Under the pieces are notes generated by a model. That model saw nothing but the letters and a program-made list of their open reading frames with translations, had not been told where the DNA came from and ran no database searches. From NCBI GenBank assembly GCA_900544765.1, contig UQWI01000002.1, forward strand, positions 124,001 through 188,000: a DNA stretch of 64,000 bases, in the 5' to 3' direction. The DNA is from an uncultured Eubacteriales bacterium. Its GTDB lineage: Bacteria; Bacillota; Clostridia; Oscillospirales; Oscillospiraceae. Made by a program: the position numbers and the translations under genes. Every line of letters starts with the position of its first letter. Position 1 is the stretch's first letter. Of the stretch, positions 15,490-24,276 are shown piece by piece.

Positions 15490-16196
15490 TGGCGCTGATA
15501 AAGTGCGAAAACCTGTCGTTTGCCTACTCGGGCGGCACCGTGCTGGAGGGCGTGAGCTTTTCCGTGAATGCGGGCGACTACCTCTGCATAGTCGGCGAGA
15601 ACGGCTCCGGAAAGAGTACGCTCATGCGCGGCCTGCTCGGCCTCAAGGATCCCAGCTCCGGCACGATAAGCTTCGGCGACGGCCTCAAGCCAAACGAGAT
15701 AGGCTATCTCCCGCAGCAGACGGACATGCAGCGCGATTTCCCGGCCGGCGTGTTCGAGGTCGTGCTCTCGGGCAGGCTCAACTCCCTCGGGCGGCGCTTC
15801 TTCTACTCAAAGGCAGACAGGGCCGAGGCCGAGCGCAACCTGGAGCGGATGGGCATGCTGGACTTCAAGAAGCGCTGCTACCAGGAGCTGTCCGGCGGCC
15901 AGCAGCAGCGGGTCCTGCTTGCGCGCGCGCTCTGCGCCACGAGCAGGCTGCTGCTTCTGGATGAGCCCGTCGCGGGGCTTGACCCCGTGGCGATGGGTGA
16001 GATGTACAACCTGCTCAAGCTCATAAACCTCTGCGACGGCGTGACCGTCGTCATGGTGTCGCACGACGTGAACGCCGCGCTGCGCTACGCCACGCACATC
16101 CTGCAGCTGGGACACAAGCAGCTCTACTTCGGCAGCGCCCACGACTACGCGCGCTCCGAGGCCGCAAAGATACTCAGGGGAGGGGAGAAGCAGTGA
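15489..16196 (+). CDS. Zinc/manganese ABC transporter ATP-binding protein (ZnuC-like)
   Basis: This 235-aa ATPase has Walker A GENGSGKST, Q-loop YLPQQTDM, signature LSGGQQQR and Walker B LLLLDEP. The ATG at 15489 overlaps the upstream stop (ATGA), and the product then begins MALIKCENLSFAYSGG as in the family. Longer open frames upstream run antiparallel in sense to the znuA gene and are not used. It energises uptake of the metal delivered by the upstream lipoprotein. Confidence 0.93.
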   Translation: MALIKCENLSFAYSGGTVLEGVSFSVNAGDYLCIVGENGSGKSTLMRGLLGLKDPSSGTISFGDGLKPNEIGYLPQQTDMQRDFPAGVFEVVLSGRLNSLGRRFFYSKADRAEAERNLERMGMLDFKKRCYQELSGGQQQRVLLARALCATSRLLLLDEPVAGLDPVAMGEMYNLLKLINLCDGVTVVMVSHDVNAALRYATHILQLGHKQLYFGSAHDYARSEAAKILRGGEKQ

Positions 16197-17008
16197 TAAT
16201 CCTTGAAATGCTGAGCTACTCCTTCCTGGCCCGGGCGATGCTGGTCGGCGTGCTCGTCTCTCTGTGCTCGGCGCTGCTCGGCACCTCGCTGGTGCTCAAG
16301 CGCTATTCAATGATAGGCGACGGGCTCAGCCACGTCGGCTTCGGAGCCCTGGCGGTTGCCAGCGCACTGGGCCTCGCGCCGCTGGCCGTGGCTGTGCCGG
16401 TGGTGGTCGTGGCCGCGGTGGTACTCCTGCGTATCTCGCAGACGCGCAGCGCAATAAAGGGCGACGCCGCCGTGGCGCTCATATCCAGCGGGGCCCTCGC
16501 CATAGGCGTGCTTGTAATATCTCTCACCAGCGGCGTGAACACCAACGTGTCGAACTACATGTTCGGCTCCATCCTGACCGTCTCGCGCGCCGACGCCGTC
16601 CTCAGCGTTGTACTCTGCGCCGCCGTCATATTGTGCTTCACGCTGCTCTACCCGCGCATCTTCGCCGTGACCTTCGACGAGACCTTCGCAAAGGCCACCG
16701 GGGCCAGGGCCGGGGCGTACAACACCCTGCTCGCCGTGCTTACCGCCGTGACCGTCGTGCTCGGCATGCGCATGATGGGCGCGCTGCTCATATCCAGCCT
16801 CATAATCTTCCCACCGCTCGCGGCAATGCGCGTGTTCCGCTCGTTCCGCTCCGTCACAATCTGCTCGGCTGTGTTCTCCGTCGTGTGCTTTGTGCTCGGC
16901 ATGACCGCCAGCTACGCGCTGGAGACGCCCAGCGGCGCAAGCGTGGTGTGCGTCAACATCATCGCCTTCGCCCTCTTCGCCCTCCTGGGGCGGCTGAAGC
17001 GGGCTTGA
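16193..17008 (+). CDS. Zinc/manganese ABC transporter permease (ZnuB-like)
   Basis: This 271-aa ABC-3 family membrane protein has about eight hydrophobic segments. Conserved landmarks are GTSLVLKRYSMIGDGLSHVGFGA near the N-terminus and MRMMGALLISSLIIFP in the second half. It starts with GTG at 16193, overlapping the ATPase stop by 4 nt. It completes the znuA-C-B-type operon. The 3' gap of about 100 bp shows no convincing terminator. Confidence 0.92.
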   Translation: MIILEMLSYSFLARAMLVGVLVSLCSALLGTSLVLKRYSMIGDGLSHVGFGALAVASALGLAPLAVAVPVVVVAAVVLLRISQTRSAIKGDAAVALISSGALAIGVLVISLTSGVNTNVSNYMFGSILTVSRADAVLSVVLCAAVILCFTLLYPRIFAVTFDETFAKATGARAGAYNTLLAVLTAVTVVLGMRMMGALLISSLIIFPPLAAMRVFRSFRSVTICSAVFSVVCFVLGMTASYALETPSGASVVCVNIIAFALFALLGRLKRA

Positions 17009-17106
17009 AAATGTATATTTTAGATAATATGCAGAATATTGTGCATATCAACGGCTTATAAAGGCTTGGAAAGGCAAAATTAATGCATAAATTTTCACTG
17101 TGGAGG

Positions 17107-17135
17107 TTGACAAACAATCTCCGCAGTGTTATTAT
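17107..17135 (+). promoter_or_regulatory. Promoter of the amino-acid ABC operon
   Basis: TTGACA (17107-17112), 17-bp spacer, TATTAT (17130-17135). Confidence 0.85.
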
Positions 17136-17195
17136 TTCGTCACCGGGTTAAATCCCGGTAAAGAATGAAACTGTATGGAAAGAGGAATACACGAA

Positions 17196-18128
17196 ATGAA
17201 GAAGTTTGTTGCACTGCTTCTCGCGCTCGTGATGGTATTCGCCCTTGCCGCCTGCGGCACCGACACCACCGAACCCAGCAGCGAGCCCACCACCGGAGCC
17301 AGCACCGAGCCGAGCGCTGAGCCCAGCGCCGCCGCCACCGAGAACCCCTACGAGGGCATGAGCCTCGAGGAGATAATCCCCGACCTCGACTTCGCCGTTG
17401 ACGGCAAGCTCACCGTCGGCACCAGCCCCGACTTCGCCCCCTACGAGTTCTACGCTCTGGTTGACGGCGAGCCCCAGCTGGCCGGCTTCGATATGGCCCT
17501 GGCCCAGTACATAGCCGACGCCATCGGCGTTGAGCTCAACGTCGTGCCCATGGACTTCAACGGCATCATCGGCGAGCTCATGACCGGCAACATCGACCTC
17601 GGCCTCGCGGGCTTCTCCCCCGACCCCGAGCGTGAGGATTCCGCCGACTTCAGCGACCTCTACTACATGGGCGGCCAGAGCTTCGTCATCCGCGCTGCCG
17701 ACGCCGAGAAGTACACCAGCTACGAGGACTTTGACGGCCTGTCCGTCGGCGCCCAGCTCGGCTCCATCCAGTACGACCTGGCCATGGAGAACACCCCCAA
17801 CGCCAACATCATGGGCCTCACCAAGGTGACCGACATTGTCGCCGAGCTCGTCTCCGGCCACCTCGAGGGCGCCTTCATTGAGACCGTCGTGGCCGAGAGC
17901 TACGTCAAGCAGTACCCCGACCTCATGATTGCCTGGGAAGTCGAGTACGACACCGAGGGCTCCGCAGTTGCCGTCCAGGAAGGCGACGCCGCCTGGCTGG
18001 CTGCCGTAAACCTCATCATTGCCGACGCTATTGAGAGCGGCAAGATGGACGAGTTCGTCGCTGAGGCTGTCACCCTCGCCGAGGGCGAGCAGGCCGAGTG
18101 GACTGCCGAGGGCGGACTCGCGAGCTGA
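17196..18128 (+). CDS. Amino-acid ABC transporter substrate-binding lipoprotein
   Basis: This 310-aa family-3 solute-binding protein has a lipoprotein signal (MKKFVALLLALVMVFALAAC) and a Thr/Ser/Pro/Glu-rich tether. The ligand domain has GTSPDFAPYEF, the standard family-3 start, and GFDMALAQYIA. The ATG at 17196 is preferred over 17175 because it begins the signal peptide directly. The ligand is probably a polar amino acid; the exact one cannot be read from sequence. An inverted repeat before the permease may lower downstream expression relative to the binding protein. Confidence 0.9.
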   Translation: MKKFVALLLALVMVFALAACGTDTTEPSSEPTTGASTEPSAEPSAAATENPYEGMSLEEIIPDLDFAVDGKLTVGTSPDFAPYEFYALVDGEPQLAGFDMALAQYIADAIGVELNVVPMDFNGIIGELMTGNIDLGLAGFSPDPEREDSADFSDLYYMGGQSFVIRAADAEKYTSYEDFDGLSVGAQLGSIQYDLAMENTPNANIMGLTKVTDIVAELVSGHLEGAFIETVVAESYVKQYPDLMIAWEVEYDTEGSAVAVQEGDAAWLAAVNLIIADAIESGKMDEFVAEAVTLAEGEQAEWTAEGGLAS

Positions 18129-18147
18129 GAAGCTCCCTGAAAACGTT

Positions 18148-18183
18148 TAAAATATCCCCCGCGCACCGCGCGGGGGATATTGA
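18148..18183 (+). terminator. Intercistronic hairpin (partial terminator/stabiliser)
   Basis: AATATCCCCCGCGC-ACC-GCGCGGGGGATATT lies between the binding-protein and permease genes. There is no proper T-run, so it probably stabilises the upstream message or attenuates readthrough. Confidence 0.65.
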
Positions 18184-18217
18184 CTGCCCTTAGCCTATTC
18201 TGAAAGGAGCGTGCCTT

Positions 18218-19003
18218 GTGGGCCAGCTTTTAACACCGGAGAGATTTGAAACAACGCTGAAGTACTGGAACCTCTTTGAACAGGGGCTTATCTGCACACT
18301 TCTGCTCTCGGCGCTGACCGTCATCTTCGGTTTTATTATTGCAATGATACTGGCGCTGATGCGCCTTTCCAACTTCCGTCCCTTCGCCTTCCTCGAGAGG
18401 CTTCCGGTTCAGGGGGACAGGCTCCATGCCACGTTCCGGGTAATAGCCAAGTTCAACCCGCTGCGCTTTATTGCGGCGGTGTATGTTGAGTTCGTGCGCT
18501 CCACGCCTATGCTGGTACAGCTGTTCATCATCTACTATGTGGTGTTCAGCTACATAGACGTGCCCTACTTCAACATCATCTCCGGCGTCACCTCCGACCG
18601 CTTCATCCCCGGCGTGGTGGCCCTGGCCCTCAACTCCGGCGGCTACCTGTCCGAGATTATCCGCGGCGGCATAGAGGGCGTGGCCCTCGGCCAGACGGAG
18701 GCGGCACGCTCGCTCGGCCTGCCAAAGGGCAAGACGATGCGGCTCATAGTGCTGCCGCAGGCTATAAAGAACATCCTGCCGGCTATAGCCAACGAGTTTG
18801 TCACTATAATCAAGGAGTCGTCCATCACCTACACCATCGGCGTCCAGGACATCATGTACGCCGTCACCGTGGTGCGCGGCTCGGCCTGGGCGATAGCGGA
18901 GCCGCTGGTAATAGCCACGCTGCTCTACTTCTGCCTGTGCTTCCCGACCTCCAAGATAATTGCCTACTTTGAAAGGAGGATGCGCCGTGGCGACAAGCGA
19001 TAA
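18218..19003 (+). CDS. Amino-acid ABC transporter permease (HisM/GlnP type)
   Basis: This 261-aa membrane protein belongs to the polar amino-acid permease family. It has the conserved [18 protein letters not shown] segment, and the EAA loop [19 protein letters not shown] that contacts the ATPase. The loop between helices 1 and 2 is longer than usual (about residues 62-82). The start is GTG 18218 with GAAAGGAG 9 nt upstream. Only one permease gene is present, so the channel is probably a homodimer. Confidence 0.92.
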   Translation: MGQLLTPERFETTLKYWNLFEQGLICTLLLSALTVIFGFIIAMILALMRLSNFRPFAFLERLPVQGDRLHATFRVIAKFNPLRFIAAVYVEFVRSTPMLVQLFIIYYVVFSYIDVPYFNIISGVTSDRFIPGVVALALNSGGYLSEIIRGGIEGVALGQTEAARSLGLPKGKTMRLIVLPQAIKNILPAIANEFVTIIKESSITYTIGVQDIMYAVTVVRGSAWAIAEPLVIATLLYFCLCFPTSKIIAYFERRMRRGDKR

Positions 19004-19859
19004 AAAAGAGCGCAGGCTCACACCCACCGAGGCCTACCTCGCCGAGCACCCGGCGGATACCAACGCCCTCATCAGCGTTCGCGGCCTGAAGAAGCACTAC
19101 AACAAGGGCGCCATCAAGGCCCTGGACGGCGTGGACGTGGATATACACCAGGGCGAGGTCGTCGTCATCATCGGCCCCTCCGGCGGCGGCAAGAGCACCC
19201 TGCTGCGCTCGCTGAACCTGCTCGAGGAGCCCACCGAGGGCGCCGTGTTCTTCGAGGGCGTGGACATCACCAAGAAGCGCGAGCCTGACAAGATGGAGAC
19301 CGGCCCGGACGGAAAGCCGCAGAAAGTCCGCGGCAAGAAGATAGACATCAACGTCGTGCGCCAGAAGATGGGCATGGTGTTCCAGCAGTTCAACCTCTTC
19401 CCGCACAAGACGGTCATCGAGAACATGATTCTCGCCCCCGTGCAGCTGGGCAGGCTCAAGGAGGACGAAGCCCGCGCGAAGGCGCTCAAGCTGCTCGAGC
19501 GCGTAGGCCTCGGCGACCGCGCGGACGCCTATCCCATCCAGCTCTCCGGCGGCCAGCAGCAGCGTGTGGCAATCGTCCGCGCACTGTGCATGGACCCCGA
19601 CGTCATGCTCTTTGACGAGCCCACCAGCGCCCTCGACCCCGAGATGGTCGGCGAGGTGCTCGACGTCATGAAGCAGCTCGCCCAGGAGGGCATGACCATG
19701 GTCGTCGTCACGCACGAGATGCACTTTGCCCGCGAGGTCGGCAGCCGCATCCTGTTCCTCGCCGACGGCAAGCTGGTCGAGCAGGGTGCGCCCGACCGCA
19801 TCTTCGACAACCCCCAGAGCCCCAGGCTCCAGGACTTCCTCAGCAAGGTATTGATATGA
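18987..19859 (+). CDS. Amino-acid ABC transporter ATP-binding protein (GlnQ type)
   Basis: This 290-aa ATPase has Walker [10 protein letters not shown], signature LSGGQQQR and Walker B VMLFDEP. About 37 residues precede the ABC core, which is more than usual for GlnQ, and an insertion (about residues 93-122) follows the first strand pair. GTG 18987 is the likely start, since AGGAGG lies 7 nt upstream, overlapping the permease 3' end. The last 4 nt overlap the M20 amidohydrolase gene. Confidence 0.9.
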   Translation: MATSDKKERRLTPTEAYLAEHPADTNALISVRGLKKHYNKGAIKALDGVDVDIHQGEVVVIIGPSGGGKSTLLRSLNLLEEPTEGAVFFEGVDITKKREPDKMETGPDGKPQKVRGKKIDINVVRQKMGMVFQQFNLFPHKTVIENMILAPVQLGRLKEDEARAKALKLLERVGLGDRADAYPIQLSGGQQQRVAIVRALCMDPDVMLFDEPTSALDPEMVGEVLDVMKQLAQEGMTMVVVTHEMHFAREVGSRILFLADGKLVEQGAPDRIFDNPQSPRLQDFLSKVLI

Positions 19860-21292
19860 ACGACTATCAGAAGAACGCCATAAAGTATATAGACGAAAAC
19901 GCCGGTATTTTTACCGGCGTTTCGGACGCCGTCTGGGCCAGGCCCGAGCTCAGCCTCAAGGAGTTCGAGAGCGCAAAGCTCTACTGCGACACCCTGCGTA
20001 AGCACGGCTTCGAGGTCACGGAGGGCCTCGCCGGCGTGGAGACCGCCTTCTGCGGCAGGTACGGCTCCGGCAGGCCGGTAATCGGCATCCTGGGCGAGTT
20101 CGACGCCCTCTCCGGCCTCAGCCAGGCCGCCGGCTGCGCTGAGCACTCTCCGCTTGTCGAGGGCGGACCCGGACACGGCTGCGGCCACAACATGCTCGGC
20201 GCGGGCGCGCTGGGCGCGGCCTTTGCCGTCAAGGACTTCCTCGAAAAGACCGGCCGCAGCGGCACGGTAATCTTCTACGGCTGCCCCGGTGAAGAGGGCG
20301 GCGCGGGCAAGGCCTTCATGGCCCGCGAGGGGCTGTGGAAGGAGCTCGACTGCGCCCTCACCTGGCACCCGAGCGACGTGAACGAGGTCGTCACCGGTAC
20401 GAACAACTCCAGCATCCAGGTGCTCTACAGGTTCCACGGCGTCTCCGCCCACGCGGCGGGCGACCCCGAGAACGGCCGCAGTGCGCTCGACGCCGTCGAG
20501 CTGATGAACACCGGCGCACAGTACCTGCGCGAGCACATGACCAGCGACTGCCGCGTCCACTACGCCATCATCGACGCGGGCGGCGTCTCGCCCAACGTCG
20601 TGCAGAGCGAGGCCAGCGTGCTGTACATGGTGCGCGCCAACAAGGTGCGGGACAGCGTGAAGCTCCTCGCCCGCGTGGACAAGATTGCCCAGGGCGCCGC
20701 ACTCATGACCGAGACGAGCTTTGACCGCCAGTTTATCGACGGCACCGCCGAGCTCGTGCCGAACTACACGCTTGAAAAGCTGCTCTACCGCATCTTCAAC
20801 GAGGTCGGCCTGCCCGAGTACAGCGCCGGGGAGAAGGCCCTCGCCGAGGCCGTGCGCAAGACCTACGACGTCGGCACAGCGCCCGGTATTGCGGCGGGTA
20901 TGGACGCCGACATCGCCGCTGAGGTAACAGAGCGCACTCACGGCCTTGCAGATTCGCTGTGCGGCTTCATCATGCCCGAGTACCACTCCGCCGGCTTCGT
21001 GGCAGGCAGCACGGATGTGGGCGACGTGAGCTGGCAGACCCCTGCCGCTCAGGTGCACTGCGTCACCTTCGCCTTCGGCGCCGCCGGGCACTCCTGGCAG
21101 AACGTCAGCTGCGGAGGTACCAGCCTCGGCCACAAGGGCCTCATCAACGCGGCCAAGGTGCTCGCCTGCGCGGCGATAGAGCTGATGGATGCCCCCGACA
21201 CCCTCGCCGAGGCCCGCGCTGAGTTCGAAAAGCGCACCAGGGGCGGCTATGTCTGCCCGATAGAGCCCGACGCCGTACCCACGGCCATCTGA
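19856..21292 (+). CDS. M20-family metal-dependent amidohydrolase (AbgB-like)
   Basis: This 478-aa cytosolic protein resembles the AbgB group (p-aminobenzoyl-glutamate hydrolase subunit B). Features include the N-terminal [13 protein letters not shown], the metal-site motifs [10 protein letters not shown] and [22 protein letters not shown], and the dimerisation domain segment [19 protein letters not shown]. Its ATG overlaps the ABC ATPase stop (ATGA), so it is co-translated with an uptake system. It probably cleaves an N-acyl or amidated amino acid that the transporter imports; the substrate is inferred only. A CIRCE element follows 21 bp downstream but belongs to the next gene. Confidence 0.85.
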   Translation: MNDYQKNAIKYIDENAGIFTGVSDAVWARPELSLKEFESAKLYCDTLRKHGFEVTEGLAGVETAFCGRYGSGRPVIGILGEFDALSGLSQAAGCAEHSPLVEGGPGHGCGHNMLGAGALGAAFAVKDFLEKTGRSGTVIFYGCPGEEGGAGKAFMAREGLWKELDCALTWHPSDVNEVVTGTNNSSIQVLYRFHGVSAHAAGDPENGRSALDAVELMNTGAQYLREHMTSDCRVHYAIIDAGGVSPNVVQSEASVLYMVRANKVRDSVKLLARVDKIAQGAALMTETSFDRQFIDGTAELVPNYTLEKLLYRIFNEVGLPEYSAGEKALAEAVRKTYDVGTAPGIAAGMDADIAAEVTERTHGLADSLCGFIMPEYHSAGFVAGSTDVGDVSWQTPAAQVHCVTFAFGAAGHSWQNVSCGGTSLGHKGLINAAKVLACAAIELMDAPDTLAEARAEFEKRTRGGYVCPIEPDAVPTAI

Positions 21293-21313
21293 ATCGGATA
21301 GAGCTTAAAAGTA

Positions 21314-21340
21314 TTAGCACTCGTCGATGGCGAGTGCTAA
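21314..21340 (+). promoter_or_regulatory. CIRCE element (HrcA operator)
   Basis: TTAGCACTC, nine spacer bases, GAGTGCTAA: a perfect match to the CIRCE consensus. It lies 11 bp upstream of the probable hsp20 promoter. HrcA-type heat-shock repression of hsp20 is expected. Confidence 0.96.
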
Positions 21341-21350
21341 TCTTTACAGT

Positions 21351-21379
21351 TTGTACATAGATAGTTCATGATTTATTAA
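21351..21379 (+). promoter_or_regulatory. Probable promoter of hsp20
   Basis: TTGTAC (21351-21356), 17-bp spacer, TATTAA (21374-21379), just after the CIRCE element. It leaves an AT-rich leader of about 97 nt. Confidence 0.6.
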
Positions 21380-21482
21380 AATCTGCGTTGTATTTTATAT
21401 ACGTAAACAGACGAGAGATGTGAATGAAGCATCGAGAATCTGCGAAAACTAAATCGTATATAATTACATGGAGGTTTTAATC

Positions 21483-21896
21483 ATGTTTGAACTTACACCT
21501 TATTCCACCCGCAGGAGCGTTTACGACCCCTTCAACCTGTTCAGCGAATTCTTCGGCACCAACAACGCGCCGATGGAGCTTCGCACGGACATCACCGACA
21601 AGGGCGACAGCTTTGTGCTCGAGGCCGACCTGCCCGGCTTCAAGAAGGACGACATCAGGATTGACCTCGAGAACGACCGCCTGACCATCAAGGCCGAGCG
21701 CCGCAGCGAGCACGAGGACAACAAGAGCGGCTGCATCCGCCGTGAGCGCCGCTTCGGCAGCTTCGAGCGCAGCTTCGACGTGTCCGGCATTGACACCAGC
21801 GGCATCAAGGCGAATTACACCGACGGCGTCCTCACGCTGACCCTGCCGAAGAGGCCGGAGCTGGTCCCCGACAACCGCAGCATTGTGATTGAATAA
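21483..21896 (+). CDS. Small heat-shock protein, Hsp20/alpha-crystallin family
   Basis: This 137-aa ATP-independent chaperone holds unfolding proteins. After a Pro/Phe-rich N-terminus (YDPFNLFSEFFG) comes the alpha-crystallin domain with EADLPGFKKDDIRIDLENDRL and the signature GVLTLTLPKR. ATG 21483 is chosen because GGAGG lies 8 nt upstream. It is governed by the upstream CIRCE element and followed by a terminator after a repeat-bearing 3' region. Confidence 0.95.
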   Translation: MFELTPYSTRRSVYDPFNLFSEFFGTNNAPMELRTDITDKGDSFVLEADLPGFKKDDIRIDLENDRLTIKAERRSEHEDNKSGCIRRERRFGSFERSFDVSGIDTSGIKANYTDGVLTLTLPKRPELVPDNRSIVIE

Positions 21897-21970
21897 GCGC
21901 GTCGTCGCGGACTGCGCATCCTTCGCTTCCCCGCAAGCGGGAAAGCTCAGTCGCTTCGTCGCTCCTCCTT

Positions 21971-22017
21971 TCCCACGAAGTGCATTCTGCACTTCGCGGG
22001 TTCCCGAAGCTGCGCTT
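21971..22017. repeat. Copy A of a hairpin repeat flanking the pdaB-like gene
   Basis: CCCACGAAGTGCA-TTC-TGCACTTCGCGGG and TTCCCGAAGCTGCGC recur at 22909-22998 on the other side of the next gene. GCTCCTCCTTTC just upstream also occurs in the 146-bp repeat at 13.9 kb. Confidence 0.8.
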
Positions 22018-22029
22018 CGTCGCAAGCAA

Positions 22030-22060
22030 GTCCCCCCGGTTTCCGGGGGGATATTTTTAC
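22030..22060 (+). terminator. Terminator downstream of hsp20
   Basis: CCCCCCGG-TTT-CCGGGGGG (22032-22050) followed by ATATTTTTA on the plus strand. It also lies just past the end of the convergent pdaB-like gene. Confidence 0.82.
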
Positions 22061-22848
22061 GCCTCGGCCCTGTACTGCCTGCCCGTGTGGTCGATTTCGT
22101 AGTCGCCGCTCAGCAGCAGCTCGCCTATAGGCACGATTGTGTAGCCGTCGGCCAGCAGGGATTCGATGATGGCGGGCAGGGCCTCGGGCGTGTGCTCCGC
22201 CGCGTTGTGGAAGAGCACGATGCTGCCGGGCTCGACATTTTCGGTCACGCGCCGGGTTATCTCATCGGCGGACAATCCCTTCCAGTCCAGACTGTCCACG
22301 TCCCACTGCACGGCCGTGACGCCGAGCGCGTTCACGGTGTCGATGACGTGGTCGTCGTACTCGCCGTAAGGGCAGCGGAAGAGCGTGGGCCGGACGCCGG
22401 TCAGGGCCTCTATCTTGTCGCTGCAGGCGTTGACCTCGGCGGCTATCTCGTCGCGCGAGAGCTTGGCGAAGTGCGCGTGCGTGTCCGAGTGGTTCATCAC
22501 TTCCATACCGGCCTCATGCAGCTGCATGACGCTCTCAGGGTATTTGTCCACCCACTGGCCCACGATGAAGAACGTGGCCTTGACGTTGTATTTCCCGAGT
22601 ATGTCGATTAGCTGCTGCGTGTCCTCGTTGCCCCAGGCGGCGTCGAAGCTCAGCGCGACGTATTTGCCGTCCCGCTCGACGCTGTATATGGGCAGGCTCC
22701 GCTCCGTGGCCGAAGCGCCGACGACCGCCGGGGCGTTCACCACCGTGAGTATGAGCGCCACGGCCAGTATGAATGCCGCCCCGCTGACAAGCGCGCGATG
22801 GGTGCGCGCGAAAGACCTGATACGCCCTGCCAGGGCCTTGATATCCAT
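22057..22848 (-). CDS. PdaB-like polysaccharide deacetylase (NodB domain)
   Basis: This 263-aa protein has an N-terminal signal anchor (about residues 18-45), then a NodB domain. The catalytic Asp motif is SFDAAWGNEDT, the zinc-binding motif is HSDTH, and the substrate groove motif is RCPYGEYD. The FDxxWGNE pattern fits the sporulation protein PdaB, which acts on spore peptidoglycan. It is surface-anchored. The gene is monocistronic and bracketed by related hairpin repeats on both sides. Assignment to PdaB rather than another deacetylase is by motif pattern. Confidence 0.85.
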   Translation of the reverse strand: MDIKALAGRIRSFARTHRALVSGAAFILAVALILTVVNAPAVVGASATERSLPIYSVERDGKYVALSFDAAWGNEDTQQLIDILGKYNVKATFFIVGQWVDKYPESVMQLHEAGMEVMNHSDTHAHFAKLSRDEIAAEVNACSDKIEALTGVRPTLFRCPYGEYDDHVIDTVNALGVTAVQWDVDSLDWKGLSADEITRRVTENVEPGSIVLFHNAAEHTPEALPAIIESLLADGYTIVPIGELLLSGDYEIDHTGRQYRAEA

Positions 22849-22903
22849 GTCTCACCACCTCGCCACAGCATATGCCGCCGCAGCGCGGGATATGAGCGGA
22901 TTC

Positions 22904-22998
22904 GGGAACCCACGAAGTGCAGAATGCACTTCGCGGGTTCCCAAAACTGCACTTCGCGGGTTCCCAAAACTGCACTTCGCGGGTTCCCGAAGCTGCGC
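22904..22998. repeat. Hairpin plus three tandem 23-bp units (copy B)
   Basis: GGGAACCC-A-CGAAGTGC (22904-22920) pairs with GCACTTCG-C-GGGTTCCC (22926-22942). From 22927, the unit CACTTCGCGGGTTCCC plus AAAACTG repeats at 22927, 22950 and 22973; the last ends GAAGCTG. It shares its core with copy A at 21971-22017. Confidence 0.88.
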
Positions 22999-23012
22999 CT
23001 TTGCGGGGGGTA

Positions 23013-23041
23013 TTGCGCACATGCGCGGATTGGAGTATAAT
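23013..23041 (+). promoter_or_regulatory. Promoter of the aminotransferase gene
   Basis: TTGCGC (23013-23018), 17-bp spacer, TATAAT (23036-23041). Confidence 0.75.
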
Positions 23042-23075
23042 AAACTTTATTCCTATGGATAAAGGAGAGAGAAGA

Positions 23076-24269
23076 ATGAAGTTTTCGTCCAAAATTGAGC
23101 GCTGCGAGCTTTCCCCCATGCGCAAGTACGCCCCATACGCCGACGCGGCCAAGGCGCGCGGGATGAGAATCTTCCCGCTGAACATAGGGCAGCCGGACAT
23201 CGAGACGCCTCGTGAGTTCTTCGAGGCGGTGCGCGGCTTTGCCGCCCCCGTGCTCGAGTACGCGCCCAGCGACGGCGTGGCCGAGTATCTGGAGGCCGTG
23301 CGCAATTATTACAACCGCATAGGCCAGACCGACATATCCAAGGCCAATATCCTCGCCACCAACGGCGGCAGCGAGGCGCTCTGGATGACCATGAGCACTA
23401 TCCTCGACGAGGGCGACGAGATAATCGTCCCCGAGCCGTACTACCCGAACTACTCCACCTTTGTCACGCTCGCCGGAGGCAAAACCTGCCCCATCCCGAC
23501 CACTCCGGAGGAGGGCTACCACTACGCCAGGCGCGAGAAGATAGAGGCCCTCATCAACGAGCACACCCGCGCAATCATGATAACCAACCCCGGCAACCCG
23601 ACCGGCGCGGTGCTCACCCGCGCGGAGATGAAGATGCTCGCGGAGCTTGCCCATGAGCGCGGCCTCTTCCTGGTGGCGGACGAGGTGTACCGCGAGTTCA
23701 GCTATGACGGCGAGCAGATGGCGAGCATGCTTGAGTTCCCCGAGGCCGCCGAGAACGTCATTGTCATTGACTCCGTCTCCAAGCGCTTCTCCGCCTGCGG
23801 CGCGCGCATCGGCGCGGTCATCTCCCGCAACGCCGGCTTCCTCAGCGAGGCCATGAAGGTCTGCCAGGGCAGGCTCTGCTGCCCGACGCTCGACCAGGTG
23901 GGCGCGGCCGCGCTCTACAGCGTGGGCAGCGACTACTTCGCCTCGGTCAAGGCGGAATACCGCCGCCGCCGCGACACCGCCTACGAGATGCTTATGCAGA
24001 TACCCGGCGTCGTCTGCCGCAAACCCGAGGGCGCCTTTTACCTGATGGCGAAGCTGCCCGTGGACAGCACCGACGCCTTCCAGATTTGGATGCTGGAGCA
24101 CTTCTCCGCCAGCGGCGACACGGTTATGATAACCCCGGGCGAGGGCTTCTACACCACACCCGGCAAGGGCATCGACGAGGCCCGCCTGGCCTACGTCCTC
24201 AAGCACGACGACCTCGTGCGCGCAATGCGCGTCCTCGCCGAGGGCATCGACGCGTATAACCACAGATAA
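23076..24269 (+). CDS. PLP-dependent class I/II aminotransferase
   Basis: This 397-aa cytosolic enzyme has a fold-type I aminotransferase sequence: PLNIGQPDIETP near the N-terminus, TNGGSEALWMTM, the NPGNPTGAVLT cofactor loop, and the Schiff-base lysine in DSVSKRFSACGARIG. It fits aspartate/aromatic aminotransferase-like proteins. Substrate specificity cannot be told from these motifs. ATG 23076 has AAAGGAGA upstream and gives MKFSSKIERCELSPMRKY, a common start. The gene is transcribed alone. Confidence 0.9.
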   Translation: MKFSSKIERCELSPMRKYAPYADAAKARGMRIFPLNIGQPDIETPREFFEAVRGFAAPVLEYAPSDGVAEYLEAVRNYYNRIGQTDISKANILATNGGSEALWMTMSTILDEGDEIIVPEPYYPNYSTFVTLAGGKTCPIPTTPEEGYHYARREKIEALINEHTRAIMITNPGNPTGAVLTRAEMKMLAELAHERGLFLVADEVYREFSYDGEQMASMLEFPEAAENVIVIDSVSKRFSACGARIGAVISRNAGFLSEAMKVCQGRLCCPTLDQVGAAALYSVGSDYFASVKAEYRRRRDTAYEMLMQIPGVVCRKPEGAFYLMAKLPVDSTDAFQIWMLEHFSASGDTVMITPGEGFYTTPGKGIDEARLAYVLKHDDLVRAMRVLAEGIDAYNHR

Positions 24270-24276
24270 GAGCAAT

